DNA from: Kaistella sp.
GTDB taxonomy: Bacteria; Bacteroidota; Bacteroidia; Flavobacteriales; Weeksellaceae
DNA length: 55,704 nt
NCBI GenBank assembly: GCA_019459085.1
Contig: JAIBEW010000015.1
Span: 1 to 55,704, forward strand
Direction of reading: 5' to 3'
Part shown: positions 1 through 8,530 of the stretch, in pieces
How positions within the stretch are numbered: the first letter of the stretch is position 1
Layout of the letters: each line of letters opens with the position of its first letter
Position numbers and translations under genes: made by a program
Notes under the pieces: model-generated
The model's input: the letters and a program-made list of their open reading frames with translations, nothing else
Told to the model about the DNA's origin: nothing
Database searches by the model: none

Positions 1-50
1 AAGCTTTGCGCCGTGGCATCTATGTTTTAAGTATATTTGATCAGAGAGTC

Positions 51-187
51 GTGCAACAGACACATCGGTTTGGCAATATGGCGGCTGAAGTACTAAATTC
101 AAGTTCAGTTCTTCGATTGAACTTTTGTGCAAAACTCAACTTTTGTGCTTCGATTTCCGCCACATCGCCAAGCCGAAAACCGTTTGG
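51..187 (+). repeat. attC-like palindromic repeat, copy 1
   Basis: Imperfect inverted repeat. The outer arms are at about 65-84 (TCGGTTTGGCAATATGGCGG) and 157-176, where 17 of 20 positions can pair. The ends are AAC (55-57) and GTT (182-184). The loop holds the 14-mer AGTACTAAATTCAA (89-102), an AGTTC/GAACT hairpin (107-123) and ACTTTTGTGC twice (121-130, 139-148). It lies 32 nt before the start codon of the next gene. It resembles an integron attC site, but the classical core consensus is only partly met. Confidence 0.7.
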
Positions 188-215
188 TGCAATTTTAAAC
201 AACACTCATTTTCAA

Positions 216-1070
216 ATGACAATTAAAGGAACATGGTATATTTTAGGAAATGGAATTTATTTTGAAAAAGATGAAGTGGAAATTTTTCCATATTTAAAAC
301 TAAGAAAAATAAATAAATTATCAGTTTTCGAATTAGCTGGTTTAGGTGCAAAAGGTTTTCAACAATGGTCTTTTATTGAACCTTATTGTTATCTTAAAAA
401 CAACTTTGAAATTATTAGTTCAGAAAATGACTCTACTTTTGGTTATGACATTTTAAACCGAGCTTGGTTATTAAGTACGTTATTAGTTTTAAGAAAAAAA
501 ACAACTATAAATTCAATTGCATTATTAAATCAATCTTGGAATAATCTAAAAGAATTAAATGATGTTCAAGCAAATCTTTGTGACTACCATATAAAAATGC
601 TAAAAATAAATAGCTTAAGTGAACTTAAAATTGAAGACATAGATATTCAATGGCTTAAAGTACATTTTGAAACTGCAAATATTTTAGCATTTAAACATGA
701 AAAGTTTAGGTATTCATTGGAAGTTTTAAATTCTTGGAGATATTGCGTTGATTTAAAAAGCGCTATTGCAATAATTTGGGCAGCAATTGAAAGTATTGTT
801 GATGTCTCTTCTGAAATTACTTATCGTCTTTCATTAAACATTGCTTCATTGCTTCATGACAGAGGAGATAAAAGAATTGAGAAATTTAAAGAAATCAAAA
901 AATTATATAGTCTTCGCTCAAGAGTAGTTCACGGAAGTAACATTAAAGAAGTAGATACTGAAAATGCTTTGGTGGGTTCTTTTAAATTACTTTCGGAGTT
1001 AGTAAATTATATGATTGAGAATAATAAAATGATATCTGAAAATGATTTTGAATCCGCTATATTTAAATAA
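216..1070 (+). CDS. Apea-like HEPN domain protein (cassette gene)
   Basis: A 284-residue cytoplasmic protein. The open frame extends upstream to position 6, but that extension is a translation of the palindromic repeat, so the ATG at 216 is preferred. The C-terminal third is helical and ends in RSRVVHG, matching the R-x4-H signature of Apea-like HEPN domains, which in many families are RNases or RNA binders. The N-terminal half is unrecognised. There is no signal peptide or membrane segment. It is the only gene between repeat copies 1 and 2, as expected of a cassette. A role in defence or RNA processing is inference. The HEPN call rests on this motif and helical context only. Confidence 0.65.
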   Translation: MTIKGTWYILGNGIYFEKDEVEIFPYLKLRKINKLSVFELAGLGAKGFQQWSFIEPYCYLKNNFEIISSENDSTFGYDILNRAWLLSTLLVLRKKTTINSIALLNQSWNNLKELNDVQANLCDYHIKMLKINSLSELKIEDIDIQWLKVHFETANILAFKHEKFRYSLEVLNSWRYCVDLKSAIAIIWAAIESIVDVSSEITYRLSLNIASLLHDRGDKRIEKFKEIKKLYSLRSRVVHGSNIKEVDTENALVGSFKLLSELVNYMIENNKMISENDFESAIFK

Positions 1071-1073
1071 ACT

Positions 1074-1206
1074 ACAGCTAACAGCAGTTTGGTAAAATGG
1101 CGGGTTTAGTGCTAAATTCAACGGCAGTTCTTCGATTGAACTTTTGTGCAAAACTGAAAATTTGTGCTTCTGTTGTCCCACCATCGCAAAGTCCAAAACG
1201 TTACCA
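1074..1206 (+). repeat. attC-like palindromic repeat, copy 2
   Basis: Second copy, directly after the HEPN gene. The 5' arm starts AACAGCAGTTTGG (1080) and the 3' arm ends CCAAAACGTT (1193-1202). It shares AGTGCTAAATTCAA (1108-1121) with copy 3, the AGTTC/GAACT hairpin (1126-1142) with copy 1, and CCCACCATCGCA (1177-1188) exactly with copy 4. Confidence 0.7.
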
Positions 1207-1258
1207 CGCATTATAAGAAGACGCCACCGAAACCCATAATCGAACAGATAAACCAGAA

Positions 1259-1987
1259 ATGCCATTTACATTTTCACATCCAGCAATAGTTTTACCGCTG
1301 ACATTTTTACCCCGAAAATGGTTTTCATTGACCGGACTTGTAGTCGGCAGTTTAACCCCTGACTTTGAATATTTTTTAAGGATGAAGATTAAGAGCAATT
1401 ACAGCCACACCATTGACGGACTTTTCTGGTTCGACTTACCTTTAGGACTGGTATTGGCTTTCATTTTTCACAACATTGTTCGAGACTGTTTATTTGACAA
1501 TTTGCCGGCATTTTTACAATCAAGATTTTCGATTTTTAAAGATTTTGACTGGAATGGATACTTCAAAATAAACTGGTTTGTAGTGACAATTTCAATCCTA
1601 ACCGGTGCTGCCTCACACCTTTTCTGGGACAGTTTTACACATGACCACGGTTATTTTGTTCAGACCATTCCTGCACTGCAAAACGCAGTGGTCTTTTTAG
1701 GTGGATCAATTCCAATTTTAAAAATATTACAACACAGTTCCACTTTGCTCGGTGGACTAACAATTGCTTTCGCCATTTACAAACTGCCAAAAAACAAAAC
1801 CATAAAAGAAATAAATTTGAAATACTGGACAATTTTAGCAGGACTGACATTGACCATTATTGCGGTAAAACTTTTAAGCGGACTTGACTTCAAGCAATAT
1901 GGAAACGTAATCGTGACAGCCATTTCCGCAGGACTAATCTCATTGATGTTGACACCTATAATTCTCATTAAATTCAACGAACAATGA
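1259..1987 (+). CDS. DUF4184 family membrane protein
   Basis: A 242-residue multi-pass membrane protein starting MPFTFSHPAIVLPL, the typical opening of the DUF4184 family, which is related to YdjM-type membrane-bound metal-dependent hydrolases. Conserved-looking polar motifs are TPDFEYF near residue 34 and SHLFWDSFTH near residue 120, whose His and Asp residues could bind a metal. No enzymatic activity is established for the family. Its stop overlaps the next start (ATGA, 1984-1987), so the two genes are probably translated together and form one two-gene cassette between repeat copies 2 and 3. Confidence 0.7.
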   Translation: MPFTFSHPAIVLPLTFLPRKWFSLTGLVVGSLTPDFEYFLRMKIKSNYSHTIDGLFWFDLPLGLVLAFIFHNIVRDCLFDNLPAFLQSRFSIFKDFDWNGYFKINWFVVTISILTGAASHLFWDSFTHDHGYFVQTIPALQNAVVFLGGSIPILKILQHSSTLLGGLTIAFAIYKLPKNKTIKEINLKYWTILAGLTLTIIAVKLLSGLDFKQYGNVIVTAISAGLISLMLTPIILIKFNEQ

Positions 1988-2394
1988 AAACATATCTAAA
2001 AAAGCTTTTTATACTTTCTGGTTTATTACCTGCAACTTTTCTTTTAGGGCTGACATTCCTTTTTTTGCCTGACCTGATAAGGAATTTATCCTTAGAATTG
2101 GTTGAAATCTTTATGGTTTTATCAATGATATTTGGAATTTGTGGTTATATCGGTTTATTGCTTTCATTGCTACCTAGGTTGGAACATAAATACCTGTTAA
2201 AATTTACATTCTTGGTTCTTGGAATTATAGGTTCTGTGACATTTACATCCATCACTGGCGGAAAAAGAGCGTGGACTTGGGTTTTAGATATTGACGAATT
2301 TGACGAATGGATTATATGGGTCTGGCCTCTAATGGTATCAATTGTTTTAATAGGTTTAAACGGACAAAGAGTATTCAATAAAAATGAAGGATAG
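1984..2394 (+). CDS. small membrane protein of unknown function
   Basis: A 136-residue protein with about four hydrophobic segments (roughly residues 8-30, 38-60, 70-88 and 108-126). I do not recognise a family. It overlaps the preceding DUF4184 gene by 4 bp, suggesting translational coupling and possibly a joint membrane function. Repeat copy 3 follows within about 10 bp. Confidence 0.6.
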   Translation: MKTYLKKLFILSGLLPATFLLGLTFLFLPDLIRNLSLELVEIFMVLSMIFGICGYIGLLLSLLPRLEHKYLLKFTFLVLGIIGSVTFTSITGGKRAWTWVLDIDEFDEWIIWVWPLMVSIVLIGLNGQRVFNKNEG

Positions 2395-2403
2395 AATAAT
2401 TAT

Positions 2404-2519
2404 CAGCCGTATTCCAAAACCGGGTTTCGTGCTTCTACGTAAATTAAGTGCTAAATTCAAGCTTTGTGCATCTAATTGAAGTTTAATCCCCACCTTCGCC
2501 AACAGCCAAAAAGTGACGG
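2404..2519 (+). repeat. attC-like palindromic repeat, copy 3 (diverged)
   Basis: It shares AGTGCTAAATTCAA (2447-2460), TTTGTGC and a CCCACC-TTCGCCAA right arm with the other copies. Its outer arms are more diverged and the terminal GTT is not clear. The next gene starts about 25 nt downstream. Confidence 0.55.
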
Positions 2520-2542
2520 GCAGGCAAAAAAAGACAAATCCA

Positions 2543-3184
2543 ATGAGAAAGACCGTTATCATATTGACGACATTTGTAGTTTTGGTTTCATGTAATAATT
2601 CTGAAAAAACGAATACCACAAGCAACGCACCAGTCTCTGAACTAATTTCCAACACAACGAAACGACAAAAATTAATTTTAGAATTAAAGAAGCTACGGCA
2701 AACCATAGCTTCCAGTGACAAAGAAAAAATTGCTGACATTTTTGAGTTTCCACTCACCGATGAATCCTTCAGTATCTACATCGACGATAATTCATTTAAC
2801 GAACAATTCAATTCAAACGGCAACAAGACTACAAGAACAATGTTCTTACAACATTACAAATCAATTTCTGAAAGCATTTGGCTTGACCAATTAAAAAATC
2901 TGTTTCATAACATCGCCATTGACAGTTTAGACCATAAAGACACATTGGTGTATGAAGCTTACCGTAAAACTGAACCCTGCTTTTATTCTTACCAAATAGA
3001 ATTAAATAAGGACATCGTCACATTAAGAATGAATATGAACTCCAATAGAAATTACGAATCCAAAACAATTTCAGAAGAAGAGACTCCAGAAAATTCAAGT
3101 GAAATATGCGAACACAATTTTTGGTGGATTTTTAAATTTGATGGAAATAAATTACATCTTGAAAGTATTTCTGGAGCGGGTTAA
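2543..3184 (+). CDS. predicted lipoprotein, unknown function
   Basis: A 213-residue protein with a lipoprotein signal peptide: MRKTVIILTTFVVLVSC, the Cys being residue 17, followed by a Ser/Thr/Asn-rich linker. The frame is open back to 2513, but the added residues (MTGRQKKTNP) lack signal character, so the ATG at 2543 is chosen. The mature part is hydrophilic and matches no family I know. It is the only gene between repeat copies 3 and 4. Confidence 0.6.
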   Translation: MRKTVIILTTFVVLVSCNNSEKTNTTSNAPVSELISNTTKRQKLILELKKLRQTIASSDKEKIADIFEFPLTDESFSIYIDDNSFNEQFNSNGNKTTRTMFLQHYKSISESIWLDQLKNLFHNIAIDSLDHKDTLVYEAYRKTEPCFYSYQIELNKDIVTLRMNMNSNRNYESKTISEEETPENSSEICEHNFWWIFKFDGNKLHLESISGAG

Positions 3185-3189
3185 AATGC

Positions 3190-3292
3190 CAGCCCATAAC
3201 AGAACCTGCCCAAAAGTGATGATGCAGTGGTTAAATGAAACTGTGTGCTTCGATCGCCCCACCATCGCAGAACCCTAAAACATTAGCTGTAA
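3190..3292 (+). repeat. attC-like palindromic repeat, copy 4
   Basis: ATAAC (3196-3200) on the left and CATTAG (3281-3286) on the right. It contains GTGTGCTTCGAT and CCCACCATCGCA (3258-3269), the latter identical to copy 2. The loop is shorter than in copies 1 and 2. The next ATG follows 30 nt later. Confidence 0.6.
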
Positions 3293-3321
3293 CATTGGAC
3301 AACGACAAACAAACGAACAAT

Positions 3322-3951
3322 ATGCTTGAAGTACCACCTACAATAAAACTACCACGACCTGACGAACTTCCTAACAATCCCGAAGTATTTGAACGACTGA
3401 AAGGACGTGAGAATGCAAATATTGTTGAAGGCTATAAACTTAGCAACAACACCAATCACGACCTTCCTTTTACATTTTATGCTGAAATCAATATTGACAA
3501 TTCCCGGCTTTGGGACTTATTTAAAGCACTTGCAAATCAGTTGCCGGACAATTTAAGTTGCATTTACCATTTTTATGAAGAAGAAGCAATATTTAGCGTT
3601 TATAAAGACAAGAATATAATACTAAAACAGCTTGAAACTTATAAAACCGAATTGACGCAGGACTGCAATTTAGAGTTTGGACTTATATATCAAGCGGACG
3701 ACAAACTGGAAGAAGTTTTTGTTTCTGACTCTAAGTTTTTAAAGGTTTGGGGCAACAATGAAATTGAATTTAGACAATTAATGAAAGACTTTAGACTTAA
3801 CGAAATTTCGAACCTTAATTTCATTGACGAATTTCCTAAAGTAGTTGAACCTTTGACAATGTTCAATGAAAAAGCAAAAAGGACTGAAACTATAATTGAA
3901 GAACTTAATGAATTTTTTGGCCCGAAGAAAAAGGGTTGGAAATTATGGTAA
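3322..3951 (+). CDS. hypothetical cassette protein
   Basis: A 209-residue soluble, acidic protein starting MLEVPPTIKLPRPDELPNN. The open frame runs upstream to 3235 through the repeat (MKLCASIAPPSQNP...), and that part is judged non-coding. No family is recognised. The C-terminus (FFGPKKKGWKLW) is basic and aromatic. It stands alone between repeat copies 4 and 5. There is no signal peptide or membrane segment. Confidence 0.55.
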   Translation: MLEVPPTIKLPRPDELPNNPEVFERLKGRENANIVEGYKLSNNTNHDLPFTFYAEINIDNSRLWDLFKALANQLPDNLSCIYHFYEEEAIFSVYKDKNIILKQLETYKTELTQDCNLEFGLIYQADDKLEEVFVSDSKFLKVWGNNEIEFRQLMKDFRLNEISNLNFIDEFPKVVEPLTMFNEKAKRTETIIEELNEFFGPKKKGWKLW

Positions 3952-3980
3952 ATAAACCACGACAGACAAGAAAGCTGAAC

Positions 3981-4115
3981 GCATAACAGCACATTTGCAA
4001 TAGTCGGGTGTTAGCTTCGCTGGTTTTCAACTCGCGCTTCACAGAAAGTTTTGTGCTCCGCATCAACATCAGTGATAAAAAGCCCGCCCATCGCGAATCT
4101 CTAAACCGTTATAGG
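3981..4115 (+). repeat. attC-like palindromic repeat, copy 5
   Basis: The clearest termini of the long type: ATAACAGC (3983-3990) on the left and CCGTTAT (4106-4112) on the right. Inner arms are about TTTGCAATAGTCGGG and CCCGCCCATCGCGAA (4083-4097). It contains the shared TTTTGTGCTCCG motif. The next start codon is only 10 nt downstream. Confidence 0.65.
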
Positions 4116-4125
4116 TAACCTTAAA

Positions 4126-4740
4126 ATGACACTAACTGACGAACACATCACTTACGAAAATGACTGCCGACAAATGTTCGTTGGACAGATCATTCTTGGT
4201 GTTATTTATGGCGAATTAAAATATTATGCAGACGAAGACGGAAATAATATAAATCCTGAACCATATTACAAGACAAAGTATCCAGAAATTGACACTCTTG
4301 ACCATTCTATTTACTTCAAGACAGACAACAAAACGATTTATGTTTTTTGGGACAACACATTTGTTTGTTATGGACTTCTATCAAAACAACTTGACTTCAC
4401 AGAAGTAACAAACGACTATGAACAAAAATGGGATGTTTCTTCTGACAGTAAGTGGCAACCTTTGATAGGCCAAAAAATCGTTGACTTTAAAATTCTGTGG
4501 GCAGGAACTATGACTTCAATATATCCTCAAACATTTGAGATTAAAACAGAAAAGGGAAAATCAATTTATATAACAGCTTCTGAACTTAAAGACAATGAAG
4601 ACGAATATTACTCTCAAATGGACAATTTGCTTGTAACTACAAATTATGAATTGTTGCAAAGGCTTGAAAACATAGAACAAAAACAAATAGAAAAACATAA
4701 TTCAAAGAAAACTTTATGGACGAAATTATTTGGACAATAA
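4126..4740 (+). CDS. hypothetical cassette protein
   Basis: A 204-residue soluble protein, acidic and rich in Tyr and Asp/Glu, ending in a Lys/Gln-rich helix (about residues 175-200). No domain is recognised and there is no export signal. It starts 10 nt after repeat copy 5, the spacing typical of a gene carried on a cassette. No matching repeat follows it; the sequence after the stop (4741-4833) has no recognised features. Confidence 0.55.
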   Translation: MTLTDEHITYENDCRQMFVGQIILGVIYGELKYYADEDGNNINPEPYYKTKYPEIDTLDHSIYFKTDNKTIYVFWDNTFVCYGLLSKQLDFTEVTNDYEQKWDVSSDSKWQPLIGQKIVDFKILWAGTMTSIYPQTFEIKTEKGKSIYITASELKDNEDEYYSQMDNLLVTTNYELLQRLENIEQKQIEKHNSKKTLWTKLFGQ

Positions 4741-4833
4741 AGAAGGCTTCCCCCGCTGCCGCACGAAATCGTAGATTCAGCATAGCTAATCCATTCACGT
4801 AGCTAATAGAGTATCCCCAGAATTTCATCACCC

Positions 4834-5177
4834 ATGACCCCACGACTTATCACCCTATTCACTTTCGTTATTGGGCTTGTCCTATTTTCCTACGCTTTGA
4901 CTTTACCAGATTACAGCGACCAACAAGCGGCAGGCGATCTGATCGAGAACGCTTACGACCTACAGAATACTTATTTAAAAGGAAATTTATATATCTTTAC
5001 GACTATGCGGAAGTAGTTGCTGCTGCAGAACGTTATGAGTTATCGTGAAATACTATAAAAAAAATACCTCAACAGAATATGCCAGTAGATTTTAAAGAAA
5101 TGATGTCGAAAATGTCCGATTACCAACTTGACGGATATATTGAAAACAGACACAACTACTGGAATTACAAGAAATGA
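4834..5177 (+). pseudogene. probable decayed small gene
   Basis: A 60-residue frame (4834-5016) begins with a hydrophobic N-terminus (MTPRLITLFTFVIGLVLFSY) and stops abruptly. Shifting frame near 4970 gives a protein-like continuation (EYLFKRKFIYLYDYAEVVAA) that stops at 5046-5048. The same frame then opens again at 5079-5177 (MPVDFKEMMSKMSDYQ...). This pattern suggests a frameshift plus a stop in an old membrane-anchored protein, but separate tiny ORFs are possible. The stretch 5178-5342 has no gene or palindrome that I can support. Confidence 0.35.
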
Positions 5178-5342
5178 TTAAATAAACGGCAGCCGCAGGG
5201 CATTACTTCAAGCGGGGCTGAAGTTTTCATCATAGGGCGTTTCGGTAACTGTTCATTTTGTTATATTTACAAAGACCTGTGCTACTGGATCCGTCAACAG
5301 AAATATCCAACCGCTAAGCCCAATTATAAACGACAACGTAAA

Positions 5343-6662
5343 ATGAATTTAAGATTTATCACCTCAGTAACAGCCTTTTTATTGGGCTTTACCGTTTCTG
5401 CTCAGAAGATTGACATTCAAAGAATTGACGACTTTGTGAGCCACATTGAAAACAACGACAGAGGAATTGGAAGCATTTCCATTTTCAAAGAAGGAAAAGA
5501 AGTGTACAACAGAAGTTTCGGACAGTCTAAACTGGAAAATATTCAGTACAATGCTGAAACGAAATATCAGATTGGGTCAATAACCAAGATGATTACGGCT
5601 ACCTTAATTTTTGACCTAATTGAAAGTAACCAATTGCGTTTAGAGGATAAACTATCGAAGTTTTATCCTAAAATTCCGAATTCCGATAAAATTACTGTCA
5701 AAAATCTATTAGAACATTCCAGCGGATTAGGCGATTTTACGATGAAAAACGACAGTATACGATGGCTGACCGCAGAAGTAAGTGAAAATGAAATTTTTAA
5801 AGAAATAATAGAACAAGGCATTTCATTCCAACCAAACGAAAAAGTGGCTTATTCCAATTCCGGGTATTACCTGCTGACAAAAATCACAGAAAAGCTACTG
5901 AACAAAAATTACGCTGCAATCGTTGCAGAAAAAATTGCCATACCGCTGAATCTTAAAAATCTGACATCAGTCACCAACGGATCAAAAAACATTTTCCCTT
6001 CATACCATTATGATGAAAAATGGATACCCGCTACAGACTTTCATTTTCCAAATGTGACAGGAGTCGGAGATGTTATTTCTACCACCAAAGACCTCAACAT
6101 TTTTCTGTATAATCTGTTTCAGTACAACATCCTGAATAAAGAAACTATTGAGCAAATGAAACCGGACTATGTAAAAAAGGAAACTTTTGGCAGAGGATTA
6201 ATGTTTATGCCATTTTATGAGCAATCCTTATATGGACATGGTGGCAATACATACGGTACACATTCTATGGCTGCCTACAACGAGCAGGACGGTTTAGGAT
6301 TGGCTTTTGCTATCAACGGACAACGTTTTCCGCACAATGATTTTGCAATTGGTATTTTGAGTATCATTTACGGAAAAGCGTATGAATTTCCTGCTTTCAA
6401 ATCAATTACGCTTAAATCAGAAGACTTGGATCAATTTTTAGGAACGTACTCAAGTCCAACCTTTCCATTAAAAGTGATGATTACTAAAGATGGAAATACG
6501 CTGACAGGACAGGCAACAGGACAATCCGCATTTCCTTTGGAAGCTTATGAACCGAATAAATTTAAATTTGACCAGGCAAATTTAAAACTTGAGTTTCATC
6601 CTCAGGATAACAAGATGACCCTAAGCCAAGGCGGGATGAAAATTGAGATGAAGAAAGAATAG
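5343..6662 (+). CDS. serine hydrolase of the beta-lactamase/AmpC-like family
   Basis: A 439-residue secreted protein with a signal peptide (residues 1-20, ending VSAQ). It has the three motifs of class C beta-lactamases and penicillin-binding esterases: SITK (nucleophile S79, K82), YSN (170-172) and HGG (299-301). The domain spans about 25-350, followed by a C-terminal beta-rich tail of about 85 residues like those in related serine hydrolases. The substrate could be a peptidoglycan peptide, D-amino peptide or ester; a clinically relevant beta-lactamase activity should not be assumed. It lies in the cassette-like region without a long palindrome directly upstream. Confidence 0.8.
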   Translation: MNLRFITSVTAFLLGFTVSAQKIDIQRIDDFVSHIENNDRGIGSISIFKEGKEVYNRSFGQSKLENIQYNAETKYQIGSITKMITATLIFDLIESNQLRLEDKLSKFYPKIPNSDKITVKNLLEHSSGLGDFTMKNDSIRWLTAEVSENEIFKEIIEQGISFQPNEKVAYSNSGYYLLTKITEKLLNKNYAAIVAEKIAIPLNLKNLTSVTNGSKNIFPSYHYDEKWIPATDFHFPNVTGVGDVISTTKDLNIFLYNLFQYNILNKETIEQMKPDYVKKETFGRGLMFMPFYEQSLYGHGGNTYGTHSMAAYNEQDGLGLAFAINGQRFPHNDFAIGILSIIYGKAYEFPAFKSITLKSEDLDQFLGTYSSPTFPLKVMITKDGNTLTGQATGQSAFPLEAYEPNKFKFDQANLKLEFHPQDNKMTLSQGGMKIEMKKE

Positions 6663-6675
6663 CTGTACTTAATGA

Positions 6676-6725
6676 GCTTGCACCTGTGCAAGGTTCAACT
6701 CAGTGATTGGACTGTACCGAACCTT
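6676..6725. repeat. short inverted repeats after the serine hydrolase
   Basis: CTTGCAC and GTGCAAG (6677-6692, loop of 2), and AAGGTTC with GAACCTT (6690-6725). They could be a terminator stem or a remnant of a cassette end, but no T-run follows. Function unknown. Confidence 0.3.
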
Positions 6726-6810
6726 CTCTTTGTATTAAACTTTTGTGTTAACCTATCACCCGGTCGAGAACCTCTATTTAAAATTGAAAACCACAACATC
6801 AGATCATAAA

Positions 6811-7605
6811 ATGACAGAAACAAACTGCCTTAACTGCGGGAAAAGACTGACAGGCAGATACTGTTCAGATTGCGGACAGAAAGCCACTACACACCGCATT
6901 ACCTTCAAACGCTTTATCTCCCACGATGTACTGCACGGGACGTTCCATATTGAAAAAGGTATGTTGTTCACCGCCCGACAGGCCTTGCTTCGCCCGGGGA
7001 AAGCGGCTTTGGATTACATCTCGGGGAAACGGGTAAATTATTACAATATATTTTATTTCATCCTGCTTTTAATCGGGCTGAACATTATACTGACTCATTA
7101 CTATAATGAAATTGCACTGAAAATTGATCCGGACAGGGCATTAATTCCCACCACAAATGAAGCGGGCAAAACAGTAGGCGAAATTTTTTCTACCTACGGT
7201 AAACTGTTCATATTTGCTTTGGTACCTGTAACTGCGTTAAACAGCTTTTTAATATTCAAACGAAAAAAGCTTAACTACAGTGAGCATTTTATTATAAGCG
7301 GAATGTTACTATTGGGTATCTTCCTCATCACTACATTCGCTATTATTTTTTCCTTTACTGAATTCGCAGGATTATCTCCTCATTTTTTTGACTTTATCCA
7401 TAAGCGCATCCCTTATGTTGTTTTGCTTTACGTTATTTTCGGCTACTATAATGCTTTTAGGAAAAATTATTCCTTCTTTGGATTTAGTTACAGAATGTTA
7501 CTTTTTCTATTGATCTGTTCTGCCCAAATATTGTTGTTCAGCTGGATCATTGCAGGAATTGCGACAGGTTGGAAATCAGGTGCAGGAATTGAATTTGTGA
7601 TTTAG
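6811..7605 (+). CDS. DUF3667 family zinc-ribbon membrane protein
   Basis: A 264-residue protein with an N-terminal zinc ribbon, CLNCGKRLTGRYCSDCGQKA (two CxxC pairs), then the HDVLHGTFHIEKG motif typical of DUF3667, and a C-terminal half with about five membrane segments. The start at 6811 is chosen because the CxxC motif follows directly; the 22 upstream in-frame residues look unrelated. The family is common in Bacteroidota and its function is unknown. Confidence 0.75.
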   Translation: MTETNCLNCGKRLTGRYCSDCGQKATTHRITFKRFISHDVLHGTFHIEKGMLFTARQALLRPGKAALDYISGKRVNYYNIFYFILLLIGLNIILTHYYNEIALKIDPDRALIPTTNEAGKTVGEIFSTYGKLFIFALVPVTALNSFLIFKRKKLNYSEHFIISGMLLLGIFLITTFAIIFSFTEFAGLSPHFFDFIHKRIPYVVLLYVIFGYYNAFRKNYSFFGFSYRMLLFLLICSAQILLFSWIIAGIATGWKSGAGIEFVI

Positions 7606-7715
7606 AACCCTGTTCAGGAGAAACAGAAAAATCATTCGGTCAGTCGCTTCGCTTAAGTCCTCAACACACGTCTACCGGCGGAATGTCATCGTCAATTTTT
7701 AACAATTTTGTTTAA

Positions 7716-8363
7716 ATGAGAAAAATATTATTCATACTTCTATTATCCATATTTTTTTCTTGTGTTTCATTTAAAAACGATGCATATCTTGAAAATCCCA
7801 AAAACATCTACATATCTGAAATGCAACTAAAAACAGAGGGGTATTTTTACAGACAATCATTGTTTAAGCCCACTTCATATTTTAATACGACTGAAGATGT
7901 AAAAATGATTCATGCTTTTTTTATTAATCAAGATGGTTTTACATATGAATTACAGGGTATTAATGGTATCATTCATTACTTGTGTACAAAAGAATTTATA
8001 AACGAAAATAGTTTTGAAAATGCGCACAAAAACATAAGTAAAATGGTGCAAATTCAAAAAGAGAATAAGATCAAGCTGTGTAATTTTTATGATGGGACTG
8101 CTGATGGAAAAGGTTTAACGAAAATATATGATCAAGACAGCATAAAAATCCAAATTTACCGGGCTTATGGCAATGGAAATAACTCCTATTCTACTCTATA
8201 TCATTTACAGGAATATCGGGGCAAGATTATTAATGATTCAACCTTTATTATGAAGAAATCTATTGATTTTTATAACAACAAAAAAGAAGACATCAATGAA
8301 GTATATCATTTCAGAAAAAGTGACAAGCCAAATCTTAGTAACTATTTTATAAATAGAAAATAA
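7716..8363 (+). CDS. predicted lipoprotein, unknown function
   Basis: A 215-residue protein with signal MRKILFILLLSIFFSC (lipobox Cys16). The mature part has mixed composition, with no recognised domain. It is the last gene before the short palindromic repeat at 8.4 kb and probably belongs to the accessory array. AT-rich codon use is similar to the genes at 216-4740. Confidence 0.6.
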   Translation: MRKILFILLLSIFFSCVSFKNDAYLENPKNIYISEMQLKTEGYFYRQSLFKPTSYFNTTEDVKMIHAFFINQDGFTYELQGINGIIHYLCTKEFINENSFENAHKNISKMVQIQKENKIKLCNFYDGTADGKGLTKIYDQDSIKIQIYRAYGNGNNSYSTLYHLQEYRGKIINDSTFIMKKSIDFYNNKKEDINEVYHFRKSDKPNLSNYFINRK

Positions 8364-8367
8364 AACC

Positions 8368-8431
8368 GCCGATAACAAAGGGTTTGGCAAGATTTGGGTT
8401 TTAGTCTTAGTCAAACCCATAGCCGTTATTA
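8368..8431 (+). repeat. short attC-like palindrome at array end
   Basis: ATAACAAAGGGTTTGGC (8372-8388) faces GTCAAACCCATAGCCGTTAT (8410-8429). GGGTTTG and CAAACCC pair perfectly, and the ends read ATAAC...GTTAT as in copy 5. It is about half the length of the other copies. It begins 5 bp after the lipoprotein stop. Confidence 0.6.
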
Positions 8432-8499
8432 GAACGACCTGAAACCTCAGTTAAATTTCCTGATATTTTAGTCCGCTATAAAAATATTTGCAATTAAAC

Positions 8500-8530
8500 T
8501 TGCGAAACCGAATAGTTGCGCTTACATTTG
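8500..8530 (+). promoter_or_regulatory. Bacteroidota-type promoter of the ArsR operon
   Basis: TTG (8500-8502), a 20 bp spacer, then TACATTTG (8523-8530), fitting TTG-N19/20-TAnnTTTG. Predicted transcription start is near 8537, about 30 nt before the ArsR start codon. Confidence 0.6.

Noticed and set aside
1-6. AAGCTT at the first bases as a cloning junction
   Set aside because: A six-base site at a contig start can occur by chance; no vector sequence is seen.
6-215. Long N-terminal extension of the first gene
   Set aside because: It is only translation of the palindromic repeat; the ATG at 216 follows the repeat as in the other cassettes. The same logic removes 3235-3321.
51-4115. Calling the elements true integron attC sites or a CRISPR array
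   Set aside because: Core sites do not fully match RYYYAAC/GTTRRRY and no intI gene is present; spacing near 0.8-1.3 kb with genes between excludes CRISPR.
5343-6662. Antibiotic-resistance beta-lactamase
   Set aside because: SxxK, YxN and HGG motifs are shared by many esterases and peptidases; the C-terminal tail and context do not support resistance.
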